Source: JACMNW01 sp031406155 (GTDB taxonomy: Bacteria > Pseudomonadota > Alphaproteobacteria > Rhodobacterales > Rhodobacteraceae). Taken from it: 64,000 nt of DNA. The notes beneath the pieces are model-generated. The model had not been told where the DNA came from. It made no database searches and saw only the letters and a program-made list of their open reading frames with translations. Numbering within the stretch: position 1 is the stretch's first letter; each line of letters starts with the position of its first letter. The position numbers and the translations under genes are program-made. The DNA is taken from positions 20,166-84,165 of the forward strand of contig JANOGW010000045.1 in the NCBI GenBank assembly GCA_031406155.1. The letters are read 5' to 3'. Below are positions 53,908 to 62,017 of this stretch, piece after piece.

Positions 53908-54794
53908 TCCGCTTTCTGTTTCTTGTCGTTGCTTTGACGCTTGGCACCCATTCCGCCACTGCGGAAAGCCTGGCCAACCGGCTGTTCGGGGCCAAGGACG
54001 CGCCGTCGCAGCAGTCACCAATGCCGATCGGCAGCTATGCGCGCGGCTGTGCGGCGGGAATGGTCGAACTGCCCGAATCCGGGCAAAGCTGGCAGGCCAT
54101 GCGCCTGTCGCGCAACCGGAATTTCGGCCAGCCGGTGCTGGTTGACTATCTTGTCGATCTGAGCCGGGTTGCACAACAGATCGGCTGGGCCGGGCTTTAC
54201 ATCGGCGATATGGCCCAGCCGCGTGGCGGGCCGATGACATCGGGCCATGCCAGCCACCAGATCGGGCTGGATGCCGATGTCTGGATGCTGCCGCCGCGCC
54301 GCCTTGATCTGACGCGCACGGAACGCGAAGCGATCAGCTCGATCCCCGTCAGGTCCGCCGATCAGCGGTCGGTGACGGAAAATTGGACCCGCAGCCATCA
54401 CGCGCTGCTGCGCGCCGCCGCATCAGACCCGCGCATCGACCGGATTTTTGTAGCCGCCGCCGTGAAGATCGAAATGTGCAAGACTGCCACCCGCAAAGAC
54501 CGGGACTGGTTGCAGAAAATACGCCCCGTTGCCGGGCATGATACCCATTTTCATGTGCGCCTGAAATGTCCCAAGGGCGCGCGGCTGTGTCAGACGCAAT
54601 CGCCGACCGTGGCGGAGCTGTCGAAAGGCGGCGATGGCTGTGACGAGACGCTGACCTATTGGGTGACGGACTATCTGAACCCGCCAAAACCCACGAAGAA
54701 GCCCAAAAAGCCCGCCAAGCGCGAACGGGGCCCGCGCGAGTTCACCATGGCAGACCTGCCAAGACAATGTCGCGACGTTCTGTCGGCGGAGTGA
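53904..54794 (+). CDS. mepA: Penicillin-insensitive murein endopeptidase MepA
   Basis: The 296-residue periplasmic LAS-family metallopeptidase cleaves D-Ala-meso-DAP crosslinks. It has a signal peptide (FLFLVVALTLGTHSATA), zinc ligands in SGHASHQIGLDADVW and HDTHFHVRLKCP, and several cysteines typical of the family. A lysine/proline-rich tail follows (PPKPTKKPKKPAKRERGP). It starts at GTG 53904 inside the UMF1 stop. The 3' end overlaps the next gene by 28 bases. Confidence 0.95.
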   Translation: MIRFLFLVVALTLGTHSATAESLANRLFGAKDAPSQQSPMPIGSYARGCAAGMVELPESGQSWQAMRLSRNRNFGQPVLVDYLVDLSRVAQQIGWAGLYIGDMAQPRGGPMTSGHASHQIGLDADVWMLPPRRLDLTRTEREAISSIPVRSADQRSVTENWTRSHHALLRAAASDPRIDRIFVAAAVKIEMCKTATRKDRDWLQKIRPVAGHDTHFHVRLKCPKGARLCQTQSPTVAELSKGGDGCDETLTYWVTDYLNPPKPTKKPKKPAKRERGPREFTMADLPRQCRDVLSAE

Positions 54795-55663
54795 TCCTTG
54801 GCCTTGCGCTGGCATCTGGGCTGGTTGGCAGCGCCAGCCAACCGCTGCCGCCGGGGTTCTTGTCGGCGTTTCACTGGCAAAGCGACGATCCACTGTTTGG
54901 TGGCTTTTCCGCGATCGAACTGGCGTCGGACGCGCTCGGCTTTGTCATTTTGTCCGACAAGGCGGCCTACACGTCGGGCAGCGTCACTCGGGATACTGCG
55001 GGGCTGATCACGGGGATCACTGCCGCACCCATGCGCCTTTTGCACGGCCCCGATGATCTGCCGTTGGGCCTGTATCGCACCGATACCGAAGGCTTGGCGC
55101 TGTTGCCGGATGGCCGGGCCTATGTCTCGTTCGAGCGTGATTCGCGGGTCGCTGAATACGACACGCTGTCCGGGCCGGGGATCGTGATCGCAAAGCCAAA
55201 GGCCTTCGCCAAGATGCAGCTCAATTCCGGCCTCGAGGCGCTGGCCGTTGATGCCGAAGGCACGCTTTACACGTTGCCCGAGCGGTCGGGCGAATGGTCG
55301 CTGCCATTCCCGGTCTACCGCTACCGCGATGGCGAATGGTCGCAACCGTTTGGTCTGCCACGGCGCGGCCAGTTCCTTGCCGTCGCCGCCGATATCGGCC
55401 CTGACGGGCGGATCTATCTGCTGGAGCGGCAGTTTCACGGCCCCGCTGGGTTCGCCGCCCGGGTACGGCGTTTTGACATCGGGCTTGATGCCCTGTCGCA
55501 TGAAGAAACGTTGTTCCAAACGGTGCCCGGACAGCATGACAACCTTGAGGGCCTGTCGGTCTGGCGTGATGCGGCAGGGGCGCTGCGGCTGACCATGATC
55601 TCGGATGACAATCTGTTTTTCCTGCAACGGACCGAGATTGTTGAATACCGGGTTCCCGATTGA
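54767..55663 (+). CDS. Esterase-like/phytase-type beta-propeller protein, exported
   Basis: The 298-residue protein has a signal peptide (GGVILGLALASGLVGSASQ) and the 'esterase-like activity of phytase' pattern: GGFSAIELASDALGFVILSDK, DTEGLALLPDGRAYVSFER, NSGLEALAVDAEGTLYTLPE, and a C-terminal DNLEGLSVWRDAAGALRLTMISDDN. It is probably a periplasmic beta-propeller. The function is unproven. The start is ATG 54767, in the last codons of mepA. Confidence 0.85.
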   Translation: MSRRSVGGVILGLALASGLVGSASQPLPPGFLSAFHWQSDDPLFGGFSAIELASDALGFVILSDKAAYTSGSVTRDTAGLITGITAAPMRLLHGPDDLPLGLYRTDTEGLALLPDGRAYVSFERDSRVAEYDTLSGPGIVIAKPKAFAKMQLNSGLEALAVDAEGTLYTLPERSGEWSLPFPVYRYRDGEWSQPFGLPRRGQFLAVAADIGPDGRIYLLERQFHGPAGFAARVRRFDIGLDALSHEETLFQTVPGQHDNLEGLSVWRDAAGALRLTMISDDNLFFLQRTEIVEYRVPD

Positions 55664-55745
55664 CGCTGTGAAGCGACGGCGCTAAACGAAGCGCTTGCCT
55701 AAGTTGGGCCAAGTTTCCGCAACCTTGTCAAAACGGACATATCGT

Positions 55746-56366
55746 ATGAAATCCCTGATCTCCGGCATAATTGCCATGGCGGCCATTGTGGTTGCCTCCA
55801 ACATCCTTGTGCAGCATCCGCTTGGCCTTTGGCTGACCTGGGGGGCCATCACCTATCCGTTTGCCTTTCTGGTCACCGACCTGACCAATCGCATCCAAGG
55901 CCCGGTTGCCGCCCGCCGCGTTGTGTTGGTGGGGTTTGCCACCGGCATTGCCTGTTCCTTGATAGGCACGCAGATCGTCGGCGAGTTTGGCCCGCTGGTG
56001 ACGTTGCGCATCGCCATCGGTTCGGGCACGGCATTCCTAGCGGCACAATTGCTGGATGTAACGGTGTTTGACCGGTTGCGCCGCGCCGCGTGGTGGCGGG
56101 CACCGCTGATCTCGACCCTTCTCGGGTCAACGCTGGATACCGCGATCTTCTTTACCACCGCGTTTTCGGCAAGCCTGATCTGGCTGGAGCCGGCCAATGA
56201 CGTGTCGTGGGCCACCGCCACGCAGCCCCTGCTGGGCTTCGGCCCGGACCTGCCATTCTGGGTATCACTGGCGGTTGCCGACTGGTGCGCCAAGATCGCT
56301 TTGGCCATAGTTGCACTTTTGCCATTCCGGCTGGCTGTTGCGAAATTGACCACAGGGGTTGCGTAA
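55746..56366 (+). CDS. VUT family transporter, probable queuosine-precursor importer YhhQ
   Basis: The 206-residue membrane protein of the vitamin-uptake-transporter-like (VUT) family has about five hydrophobic segments. AITYPFAFLVTDLTNRIQGPVAARRVV is the conserved second-helix region of YhhQ-type preQ0/preQ1 importers. The start is ATG 55746. I saw no preQ1 riboswitch in the 82 bases before it. Confidence 0.87.
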   Translation: MKSLISGIIAMAAIVVASNILVQHPLGLWLTWGAITYPFAFLVTDLTNRIQGPVAARRVVLVGFATGIACSLIGTQIVGEFGPLVTLRIAIGSGTAFLAAQLLDVTVFDRLRRAAWWRAPLISTLLGSTLDTAIFFTTAFSASLIWLEPANDVSWATATQPLLGFGPDLPFWVSLAVADWCAKIALAIVALLPFRLAVAKLTTGVA

Positions 56367-56372
56367 AATCTT

Positions 56373-56438
56373 TTGACAAACACAAAATCTGTGCCACCTT
56401 TCAAATATCGGCAACCATTTTGAAAGGAGGTGATCCAG
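56373..56438 (+). promoter_or_regulatory. Putative promoter and 17-nt extended Shine-Dalgarno of a tiny gene
   Basis: TTGACA (56373-56378) is a consensus -35 element; the -10 element is weak or displaced. GAAAGGAGGTGATCCAG at 56422-56438 is complementary over 17 bases to the conserved 3' end of 16S rRNA (CTGGATCACCTCCTTTC). It places GGAGG seven bases before a GTG. Such an extended match is far beyond an ordinary ribosome site. Confidence 0.6.
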
Positions 56439-56494
56439 TGTCTAGAGTGATATTGGAGACTTGTGTCGGGACAGTCATGGGGGGTGTCTTCTAA
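56438..56494 (+). CDS. 18-residue mini-protein or leader peptide
   Basis: The open frame MSRVILETCVGTVMGGVF starts at GTG 56438 with an exceptional Shine-Dalgarno (56422-56437). It ends at TAA 56492-56494 and is followed after 69 bases by a strong terminator. The transcript would be about 200 bases and self-contained. I do not recognise the peptide. It may be translated as a peptide, or the RNA may act by base pairing with the 16S 3' end. No structural gene follows before the terminator, so it is not a classic attenuator. Confidence 0.5.
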   Translation: MSRVILETCVGTVMGGVF

Positions 56495-56563
56495 GAGCAA
56501 CCTCTTGAAAGACCAACCAATGATTGGATTTGAAGCCTAACTGGCCCATCTCCTAAGATCTCG

Positions 56564-56599
56564 GAAAGGGTTGCCGTCACTGGCGACCCTTTCTCTTTT
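56564..56599 (+). terminator. Strong rho-independent terminator of the 56.4-kb mini-gene
   Basis: GAAAGGGTTGCC (56564-56575) pairs with GGCGACCCTTTC (56582-56593) in a 12-bp stem with one G-U, a six-base loop, and TCTTTT after it. It separates the mini-gene from arfB. Confidence 0.88.
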
Positions 56600-56625
56600 G
56601 GTCGTGGGCTTGACGGCAATTTCGG

Positions 56626-56663
56626 ACGCCTGCCGCGGGCGGATATTTTTACCAAAATGAAAG
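56626..56663. repeat. Intergenic element resembling the cobO-cobQ repeat
   Basis: GACGCCTGCCGCGGGCGG followed by ATATTTTTACCAAAATGAAAG resembles the flank and arm of the 12934-12968 element (GATGCCTCCGGCGGGAG-TATTTTTGCGAAGAAAAA). I associate such GC-box plus TATTTTT elements with intergenic regions of Rhodobacterales. The remaining bases up to 56706 show nothing else. Confidence 0.45.
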
Positions 56664-56706
56664 CTGCCGCGTTCCGTTTCGTTCAACTTATCGTTAGCTG
56701 TGCAGC

Positions 56707-57129
56707 ATGCTTCGCATCAACGACACCATAACTTTGGCCGACTGGGAGCTTTCCGAAAGCTTTACCCGATCTTCCGGTCCGGGCGGGCAGAACGTGAACA
56801 AGGTGTCAACCGCCGTCGAATTGCGGTTTGAGGCGGAACGCAGCCCGCATCTTTCAGCGTCGCAAAAGGCGCGGCTGAAACGGCTGGCAGGGCGGCGCTG
56901 GACCAACGAAGGCGCTATCGTCATTCGTGCCGAGGAAACCCGGTCGCAGGCGCGCAACCGCGAACTGGCCGAGGCGCGTCTGGTCGAGATGATCCTGGCC
57001 GCTCTGGTGGCCCCGAAGCGCCGCATCGCCACCAAGCCGACCTACGGCAGCACGCAGCGCCGGTTGGTGGCCAAATCTGTGCGCGCCGATGTGAAGGCGG
57101 GCCGTGGCAAGGTAGAGGATGACGAATGA
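56707..57129 (+). CDS. arfB: Alternative ribosome-rescue factor ArfB (peptidyl-tRNA hydrolase)
   Basis: The 140-residue protein has the release-factor GGQ motif in FTRSSGPGGQNVNKVSTAVE (Gly26-Gly27-Gln28). A basic C-terminal tail (PTYGSTQRRLVAKSVRADVKAGRG) is expected to enter the mRNA channel of stalled ribosomes. It lacks the codon-recognition domains of RF1/RF2, as ArfB should. ATG 56707. Its stop overlaps the start of the aminotransferase-like gene, so the two are coupled. Confidence 0.94.
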   Translation: MLRINDTITLADWELSESFTRSSGPGGQNVNKVSTAVELRFEAERSPHLSASQKARLKRLAGRRWTNEGAIVIRAEETRSQARNRELAEARLVEMILAALVAPKRRIATKPTYGSTQRRLVAKSVRADVKAGRGKVEDDE

Positions 57130-58418
57130 CTGACACCCGGTTGCCCGAAACCTTGATGGAGCGTCGCGCGCGCCTGATGGGCCCGAACGTGCCGACTTTT
57201 TACCAGTCGCCGGTGCATATCGTGCGTGGCCAAGGCGTTTGGCTGTGGGATGCGTCGGGCAAACGCTACCTCGATTGCTACAATAACGTCGCCCATGTCG
57301 GCCACTGCCACCCGCGCGTAGTGGCGGCCATCGCAGGGCAGGCGGCCGTTCTGAACACCCACACCCGTTATCTGCACGACAGTGTGCTGGATTACATCGA
57401 GCGTCTGACCGCGCGGCTGGGGCACGGCGTCAGTCAGGCCATCATGACCTGCACGGGGTCCGAGGCCAACGATATCGCCCTGCGCATGGCGCAAGCGGTC
57501 ACTGGCAAGACCGGCGTCATCGCCACCGATAACACCTATCACGGCAACACCGCCGCCGTCAGCCAGCTTTCAACTCGCCGCCCGCCGATCGGGGGCTATG
57601 CGCCCAACATCCGGCTTGTGCCATCGCCCGACAGCCTGCGCCCGGTGGGTGGCAGCGCCGAACACCAAGCCGCTGCCTTCGCCGCCAACGTCTCTCGCGC
57701 GATTACGGAACTGGAGGCGGCGGGTTTCGGCTTTTCGTGCATGATGCTGTGCCCGGTTTTTGCCAACGAAGGCCTGCCGACCGTCACCCCCGGCTATCTT
57801 GACCCGACAATTGCCGCCATCCGCGAAGCCGGGGGCGTGATCATCGCCGACGAAGTGCAGCCCGGTTTCGGCCGTGTCGGCAGCCATTTCTGGGGCCACG
57901 ACCTGCTGGGTTTCGCCCCCGATATCGTAACGATCGGCAAACCCATGGCCAATGGCCACCCGGTTGCCGCCATTCTGGCGCGCCCCAATGTGATGGCCGC
58001 TTTCCGCGATGCCTTTGGCTATTTCAACACCTTTGGCGGCAATCCGGTGTCGGCGGCGGCCTGCATTGCCGTGCTGGATGTGATGGATGACGAAGGTTTG
58101 CAACAAAACGCCAGCACCGTCTCGGCATACATGCTGGACCGCCTGCGCGCCTTGCGCCACCCGTTGCTGGCCGATGTGCGCGCCACAGGCATGTTCTTCG
58201 GCGTCGAATTTGTCACCGACGCCGCAATGACCCCCGCCACAGATTTTGTGGCTGCGCTGGTCGAAGATATGGTTGATCGCGGCTTTTTGCTCAACAAGAT
58301 CGGGCGCGGTGGTGGTGCGCTGAAGATCCGCCCGCCAATGCCGTTTTCCATCGAAAACGCCGATCAACTGGCCGATGCCCTACAAGCTGCCCTTGATGTA
58401 GCGCCGGTCGCCAAATGA
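57126..58418 (+). CDS. Class III PLP enzyme, aminotransferase or phospho-lyase type
   Basis: The 430-residue class III aminotransferase-fold protein has PLP-site blocks IMTCTGSEANDIALRMAQ, GGVIIADEVQPGFGRVGSHFWG and the lysine in IVTIGKPMANGHPVAA. The opening GPNVPTFYQSPVHIVRGQGVWLWDASG resembles the AGXT2L ethanolamine-phosphate / 5-phosphohydroxylysine phospho-lyase group. It is coupled (ATGA) to an APH-family kinase gene, the combination expected for a kinase-phospho-lyase pathway. A plain transaminase remains possible. Confidence 0.85.
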   Translation: MTDTRLPETLMERRARLMGPNVPTFYQSPVHIVRGQGVWLWDASGKRYLDCYNNVAHVGHCHPRVVAAIAGQAAVLNTHTRYLHDSVLDYIERLTARLGHGVSQAIMTCTGSEANDIALRMAQAVTGKTGVIATDNTYHGNTAAVSQLSTRRPPIGGYAPNIRLVPSPDSLRPVGGSAEHQAAAFAANVSRAITELEAAGFGFSCMMLCPVFANEGLPTVTPGYLDPTIAAIREAGGVIIADEVQPGFGRVGSHFWGHDLLGFAPDIVTIGKPMANGHPVAAILARPNVMAAFRDAFGYFNTFGGNPVSAAACIAVLDVMDDEGLQQNASTVSAYMLDRLRALRHPLLADVRATGMFFGVEFVTDAAMTPATDFVAALVEDMVDRGFLLNKIGRGGGALKIRPPMPFSIENADQLADALQAALDVAPVAK

Positions 58419-59350
58419 CCATCCAGGATCAGGCGGCCGAGGCTGCCGCCCATTGGCAAGGCCGCATTCTACGCCTGATCAGCAACCGCGAAAATGCGGT
58501 CTTTGAAATGGCAACGCCACACGGCCGCGCTGCCTTGCGCCTGCACAGGCAAGGCTATCAAGACCCGGCGGCAATCCAGTCCGAGCTGTGGTGGTGTGCT
58601 GCCCTTGCGGATGCCGGGGTGTCGGTGCCGCGCCCGCTTCCCGCGCTGGATCAATCGCTTCTGGTCAGCCTATCCGATGGTCGTATCGCCTCGTGCATTG
58701 CTTGGGCAGAGGGCAATCCGCTGGGCGAAAACGGCAAACCCTTCACCGCCCCACTCCCCGTTCTGCTGGATCAGCACTACGCGCTGGGCCAATTGCTCGC
58801 CAAGATGCACAGCGCAACCGATCAACTTACCCTGCCAGACAACTTCACCAGACCGCGCTGGGATGTCGATGGATTGGTCGGTGAAACCCCGTTCTGGGGC
58901 CGCTTCTGGGATCATCCCGAAGCCACGCCAGATCAAGTCACCCAACTGCGCCATATTCGCGACTGGTTGAAAACCCGCCTGACCGACCATGCCGCCACCG
59001 GCAACTTCGGCCCGATCCATGCCGACGTTCTGCGCGAAAACATTCTGGTACAGGGCCAGTCACTATCTTTGATAGATTTCGACGATTCCGGCCTTGGTTT
59101 CCGGCTTTACGATCTTGGCACCGCAATGCTGCACAACTTTTACGAACCCGCCTACTCCGATCTTCGCGACGCCATGATCGACGGCTACAACACCCTGCGC
59201 CCGGCAGATCGCGACACTGTGGAGATGTTCACGCTGGCCCGCACCTGCGCATCGGTGGGCTGGACCATGCCGCGCCTTGCCCCCGACGATCCGATCAACA
59301 AAACCCACATCGCACGGTGTCTGTTTTTTGCAGAAAAGATCACACAGTAA
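58415..59350 (+). CDS. APH-family small-molecule kinase (hydroxylysine/ethanolamine kinase-like)
   Basis: The 311-residue aminoglycoside-phosphotransferase-fold protein has the catalytic loop PIHADVLRENILV (HxDxxxxN) and metal site SLIDFDDSGLGFRLYDLG. The N-terminal lobe has ENAVFEMATPHGRAALRLHR, and LGQLLAKMHSA follows the hinge. It overlaps the upstream PLP enzyme by ATGA. By analogy with the AGPHD1/AGXT2L2 pair it could phosphorylate hydroxylysine or an amino alcohol for the partner lyase (inference). Its end overlaps pncB by 11 bases. Confidence 0.87.
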   Translation: MTIQDQAAEAAAHWQGRILRLISNRENAVFEMATPHGRAALRLHRQGYQDPAAIQSELWWCAALADAGVSVPRPLPALDQSLLVSLSDGRIASCIAWAEGNPLGENGKPFTAPLPVLLDQHYALGQLLAKMHSATDQLTLPDNFTRPRWDVDGLVGETPFWGRFWDHPEATPDQVTQLRHIRDWLKTRLTDHAATGNFGPIHADVLRENILVQGQSLSLIDFDDSGLGFRLYDLGTAMLHNFYEPAYSDLRDAMIDGYNTLRPADRDTVEMFTLARTCASVGWTMPRLAPDDPINKTHIARCLFFAEKITQ

Positions 59351-60632
59351 CGGGCTGCGCCACCTGTGCGCCAACCCCGAACACCCGTTTGTAACGCGCA
59401 ATCTCATCCGCCGGACCCATGGCCTTGTTCGGATTATCGGAAAGCTTCACTGTTGGCCGCCCATTCGCCGACACGGCTTTGCACACCAGGCTGAACGGGG
59501 CCAACGCATCATCTGCCACCAAGCCGCGGAAATCATTGGTCAACATGGTGCCCCACCCAAACGACACCTTCACCCGCCCGGTAAACTGCCGGTGCAGCGC
59601 CGAAATGGACGCCACGTCCAGACCATCGGAGAAGATCACCAGCTTTTCGCGCGGATCTTCACCGCGCGATGTCCACCATTTGATCGCCAATTCGGCGCCA
59701 GTCGCCGGATCACCGCTGTCAATGCGAATGCCCGTCCATTTGCTTAGCCAATCCGGAGCGCGGGCAAGAAATCCTTCAGAGCCAAAGGTATCGGGCAGAA
59801 TGATGCGCAGATTGCCGTCATGTTCTTCGTGCCAATCCGCCAGCACCTGATACGGCGCCTGCGCCAGTTCGGCGTCGTTCTTCGCAAGTGCTGCGTAAAC
59901 CATCGGCAATTCATGCGCGTTGGTGCCAATCGCCTCTACCTCTCGCCGCATCGCGATCAGGCAGTTCGAGGTGCCGGCAAACTTGCCCGGCAGCCCTTCC
60001 TGCATCGCCTGCACGCACCAATCCTGCCACAAGAAGCCGTGCCTGCGCCTTGTGCCAAAATCGGCAATCCGTAGCCCCTCGATCCTCCGCAAAACCTCGA
60101 TCTTTTCCCACAGCTTGGTCATCGCGCGGGCATAGAGCACCTGCAACTCGAAATGCCCCATCCGCGCCAGAACAGCCCGGCTGCGCAGTTCCATCAACAC
60201 GGCAAGGGCTGGGATTTCCCACAACATCACCTCGGGCCAGCGGCCTTCGAACGTCAGTTCATACTGCCCATCGCGCCGCTCAAGGTGGTAGGGCGGCAGT
60301 TGCAGCCCTTCGAACCATTCCATGAAATCGGGGCGAAACATCTGACGCTTGCCGTAAAACGTGTTGCCGCGCAGAAATGTAGACTCACCACGAGACAGGC
60401 GCAGCGTGCGCACATGGTCCAGCTGTTCGCGCAGTTCACCCTCATCCACTAATTCCGCCAACCGGATGGTCTTGCTGCGATTGATCAGCGAAAACTCGAC
60501 ATTTGTCTCGGGCTTGTTGCGGAAAATGGATTGGCACATCAACAGCTTGTAAAAATCGGTGTCGATCAAAGACCGCACAATCGGGTCTATCTTCCATTTA
60601 TGGTTATGCACCCGTGTTGCGATATCAACCAT
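59340..60632 (-). CDS. pncB: Nicotinate phosphoribosyltransferase PncB
   Basis: The 430-residue enzyme makes nicotinate mononucleotide in NAD salvage. The N-terminal SLIDTDFYKLLMCQSIFRNKPE, the active-site loop IADFGTRRRHGFLWQDWCVQA, and GIRIDSGDPATGAELAIKWW with VIFSDGLDV are diagnostic. It is preceded on the same strand by pncA, 94 bases upstream, so nicotinamide is deamidated and then salvaged by the pair. Confidence 0.96.
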   Translation of the reverse strand: MVDIATRVHNHKWKIDPIVRSLIDTDFYKLLMCQSIFRNKPETNVEFSLINRSKTIRLAELVDEGELREQLDHVRTLRLSRGESTFLRGNTFYGKRQMFRPDFMEWFEGLQLPPYHLERRDGQYELTFEGRWPEVMLWEIPALAVLMELRSRAVLARMGHFELQVLYARAMTKLWEKIEVLRRIEGLRIADFGTRRRHGFLWQDWCVQAMQEGLPGKFAGTSNCLIAMRREVEAIGTNAHELPMVYAALAKNDAELAQAPYQVLADWHEEHDGNLRIILPDTFGSEGFLARAPDWLSKWTGIRIDSGDPATGAELAIKWWTSRGEDPREKLVIFSDGLDVASISALHRQFTGRVKVSFGWGTMLTNDFRGLVADDALAPFSLVCKAVSANGRPTVKLSDNPNKAMGPADEIARYKRVFGVGAQVAQPVTV

Positions 60633-60726
60633 GGTGGTTTTCCCCGAAATTCCAGTCCTTTACGTTAAAGGACGCATCGGCGCAAAAAGCCACGCCAGGG
60701 CCCGGACATCAAGCCGAAAGATTTCG

Positions 60727-61335
60727 CTATGGCTTCAGGGATACCCCCGCTGCCTGCATCCGACCCCGCGCCTCAACCATCGATCCGTTAAGGTCAATCG
60801 CCCGGCAGGCCCCTTCCAGCACGGTCACGCCAAACCCGAGCCGTGCCGCATCCAATGCCGAATAGGCCACGCAAAAATCGGTCGCCAGCCCGACAAGCGT
60901 AATCGCCGTAACCCCACGCGCCCGCAGATATCCCTCCAGCCCGGTCGGCGTCTTGTGATCATTCTCGAAAAACGCTGAATAGCTGTCAATCGCGGCGCGA
61001 AATCCTTTGCGGACGATCAAGTCGGCAGGGTCAGTGGCCAGCCCATGATGAAACGCAGCGCCCGCCGAGCCCTGCACGCAATGCGTCGGCCACAAAACCT
61101 GCGGGCCATAGGGCATATCCACCATGCTGAACGGTGCTGCCCCCGGATGATTGGCGGCAAAAGACATGTGGTCCGCCGGATGCCAATCTTGCGTCAGCAC
61201 CCGCACCCCAAAATTGCCCATCAGTCCGTTGATCCGCGGGATGATCTCATCGCCTTGCGCCACCGCCAGCAGCCCGCCGGGGCAGAAATCATTCTGCACA
61301 TCAATCACGATCAGCGCGTCGTTTGAACTTGCCAT
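60727..61335 (-). CDS. pncA: Nicotinamidase PncA
   Basis: The 202-residue isochorismatase-fold enzyme converts nicotinamide to nicotinate. The catalytic aspartate lies in IDVQNDFCPGGLLAV, the metal site in LTQDWHPADHMSFAANH, and the nucleophilic cysteine in LVGLATDFCVAYSALDA. The start is ATG 61335. It is divergent from the truncated trhO gene. Confidence 0.96.
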   Translation of the reverse strand: MASSNDALIVIDVQNDFCPGGLLAVAQGDEIIPRINGLMGNFGVRVLTQDWHPADHMSFAANHPGAAPFSMVDMPYGPQVLWPTHCVQGSAGAAFHHGLATDPADLIVRKGFRAAIDSYSAFFENDHKTPTGLEGYLRARGVTAITLVGLATDFCVAYSALDAARLGFGVTVLEGACRAIDLNGSMVEARGRMQAAGVSLKP

Positions 61336-61444
61336 CCTGGCCTCCGACTTTTCCGCAGACTTGCGCAAGTTGCGCTGAAGCACAACCATTGCAATCTGCT
61401 TTCCGCCATTGATCCAAAGGCCAAGCTGGGGCAATAACGCCCCC

Positions 61445-61609
61445 ATGTTCACCATCGCCGCCCTTTATCACTTTACCCGGCTGCCCGATCCGGCAGCGCT
61501 GCAAGCCCCGCTGCTGGCTTTGTGCAAGGCGCAGGGCGTGAAGGGGTCACTTCTGTTGGCCAGCGAAGGCATCAATGGCACCATCGCGGGTTCGCGTGAT
61601 GGCATTGAG
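61445..61609 (+). pseudogene. trhO: 5' fragment of trhO (tRNA U34 hydroxylase, UPF0176), cut at a chimeric join
   Basis: Only the first ~55 residues are TrhO-like: MFTIAALYHFTRLPDPAAL through KGSLLLASEGINGTIAGS and then RDGIE. After that the frame encodes low-complexity glutamine-rich residues that are the antisense of a YihY-type gene. The rhodanese domain is missing. The truncation is probably an assembly artefact and not a biological pseudogene. Confidence 0.85.
61598..61609. other. Chimeric join 1: alphaproteobacterial to betaproteobacterial DNA
   Basis: GATGGCATTGAG can be read both as the last TrhO codons (DGIE, plus strand) and as YihY codons (LNAI, minus strand). The true breakpoint therefore lies within or beside this 12-base shared stretch. 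To the left, protein content is Rhodobacterales-like; to the right it is Burkholderiales-like. Confidence 0.8.
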
Positions 61610-62011
61610 GGCGCGGTCGATGGTCAACATCAAGGCCAGCGCCGTCAATACCAGCACCACCAGGCCCACGCTGCCCAGGCCGGTGGCCTTGGTCGCGAAT
61701 TGCGTCAGCGCAGCGAGCACGGGCTTGGCGATGCCGTCGGGCACCAGGCTTTGCAGAAAGTACTTTTCCAGCGCGCCCTGGAAGCGCGAGAACATCGGGA
61801 AGGCGCTGAACACGGCGAGCATCACCGTCACCAAGGGCACGAGCGCAATCAGGGTGGTGAAGGTCAGGCTGCTGGCGGTGAGGCCCAGGCGGTCTTCGCG
61901 GAAGCGCTCGCGCAGGGTGCGCGCCGTGTCCAGCCAGGGCCAGGTTTGCAGGGTTTCGGACAGCTCGGTGAGGCGGGCGCGCCACTCGGCGGGGGCGAGG
62001 ATCAGGGGCAT
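61598..62011 (-). CDS. YihY/BrkB family inner membrane protein, 3' truncated at the join
   Basis: The 138 visible residues start MPLILAPAEWRARLTEL and contain the YihY blocks EDRLGLTASSLTFTTLIALVPLVTVMLAVFSAFPMF, then VLAALTQFATKATGLGSVGLVVLVLTALALMLTIDRALNAI. The C-terminal half, with the remaining membrane helices, is missing because the sequence switches to the TrhO gene. Its start is 6 bases from the divergent DUF2069 gene. The sequence style is betaproteobacterial. Confidence 0.85.
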
Positions 62012-62017
62012 CACCCT

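Noticed and set aside
55664..55745. preQ1 riboswitch before the yhhQ-like gene
   Set aside because: No preQ1-type pseudoknot or conserved loop sequence was visible in the 82-base leader.
56422..56438. Fragment of a 16S rRNA gene
   Set aside because: Only 17 bases match, in the antisense direction, and the flanks have no rRNA similarity. A ribosome-binding function fits better.
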